From assembly GCA_037447655.1 (NCBI GenBank), contig JBBHKE010001822.1, forward strand, positions 1 to 40,724: 40,724 bases of DNA, read 5' to 3'. Positions 40,687-40,724 of this stretch are shown here, piece by piece. A program made the translations under genes and the position numbers. Position 1 is the first letter of the stretch, and each line of letters opens with the position of its first letter. Below the pieces are notes generated by a model. It was not told the origin of the DNA and ran no database searches. It saw nothing but the letters and a program-made list of their open reading frames with translations. The stretch comes from Zygnema cylindricum (Eukaryota; Streptophyta; Zygnematophyceae; Zygnematales; Zygnemataceae).

Positions 40687-40724
<38 letters not shown>
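40687..40724 (+). repeat. (TC)n microsatellite at window end
   Basis: Nineteen TC dinucleotides starting eight bases inside AP-1 gamma intron 16 and reaching the window edge, so the array is truncated here. Confidence 0.95.

Overview
The window is nuclear DNA from an intron-rich, transposon-rich eukaryote. Every protein gene is split by GT-AG introns of about 0.14-1.9 kb, and there are no bacterial-style operons. Non-coding DNA is AT-rich and full of microsatellites, small inverted-repeat transposons (MITE-like) and an eroded Ty1/copia fragment. The host group cannot be fixed from the sequence. The THG1 here has a single domain, whereas land-plant THG1 proteins as I know them are double-domain. 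The AP-1 gamma protein mixes plant-like and animal-like stretches. A large-genome alga or another non-land-plant protist lineage fits better than a land plant.

Layout. 1-6.4 kb is a transposon graveyard: a ~0.5 kb TIR element, a Ty1/copia pol remnant with an in-frame stop, a ~0.75 kb foldback element carrying a 50-bp perfect palindrome, and a ~0.76 kb MITE. 6.6-13.2 kb (+) is a five-exon alpha/beta-hydrolase-fold gene whose catalytic Ser and His positions are not Ser and His. 13.2-15.9 kb is intergenic and begins with a purine-rich tract. 15.9-18.8 kb (-) is a complete seven-exon tRNA-His guanylyltransferase (THG1). 19.9-21.0 kb (+) is a complete three-exon NOP10 (H/ACA snoRNP). 21.0-25.4 kb is intergenic with inverted-repeat elements and a 30-C homopolymer. 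25.5-40.7 kb (+) holds sixteen exons of the AP-1 clathrin adaptor gamma subunit, running off the right edge inside the ear domain.

THG1 and NOP10 are divergently transcribed from a 1.1 kb shared intergenic region. Both serve RNA maturation (tRNA-His G-1 addition; pseudouridylation/rRNA processing). The hydrolase and THG1 converge.

The most unusual feature is a repeated pattern around splice boundaries. In at least five places in the AP-1 gamma gene, and once in the hydrolase gene, a short block containing the splice site plus adjoining exon sequence has been tandemly copied into the neighbouring intron. The copies lie roughly 50-190 bp apart and are now decaying. Introns in this genome seem to have grown by iterative tandem duplication of their own edges, as well as by MITE insertion. 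All exon structures below were assembled by eye from reading frame, GT-AG sites, phase agreement and family knowledge; no search was run.
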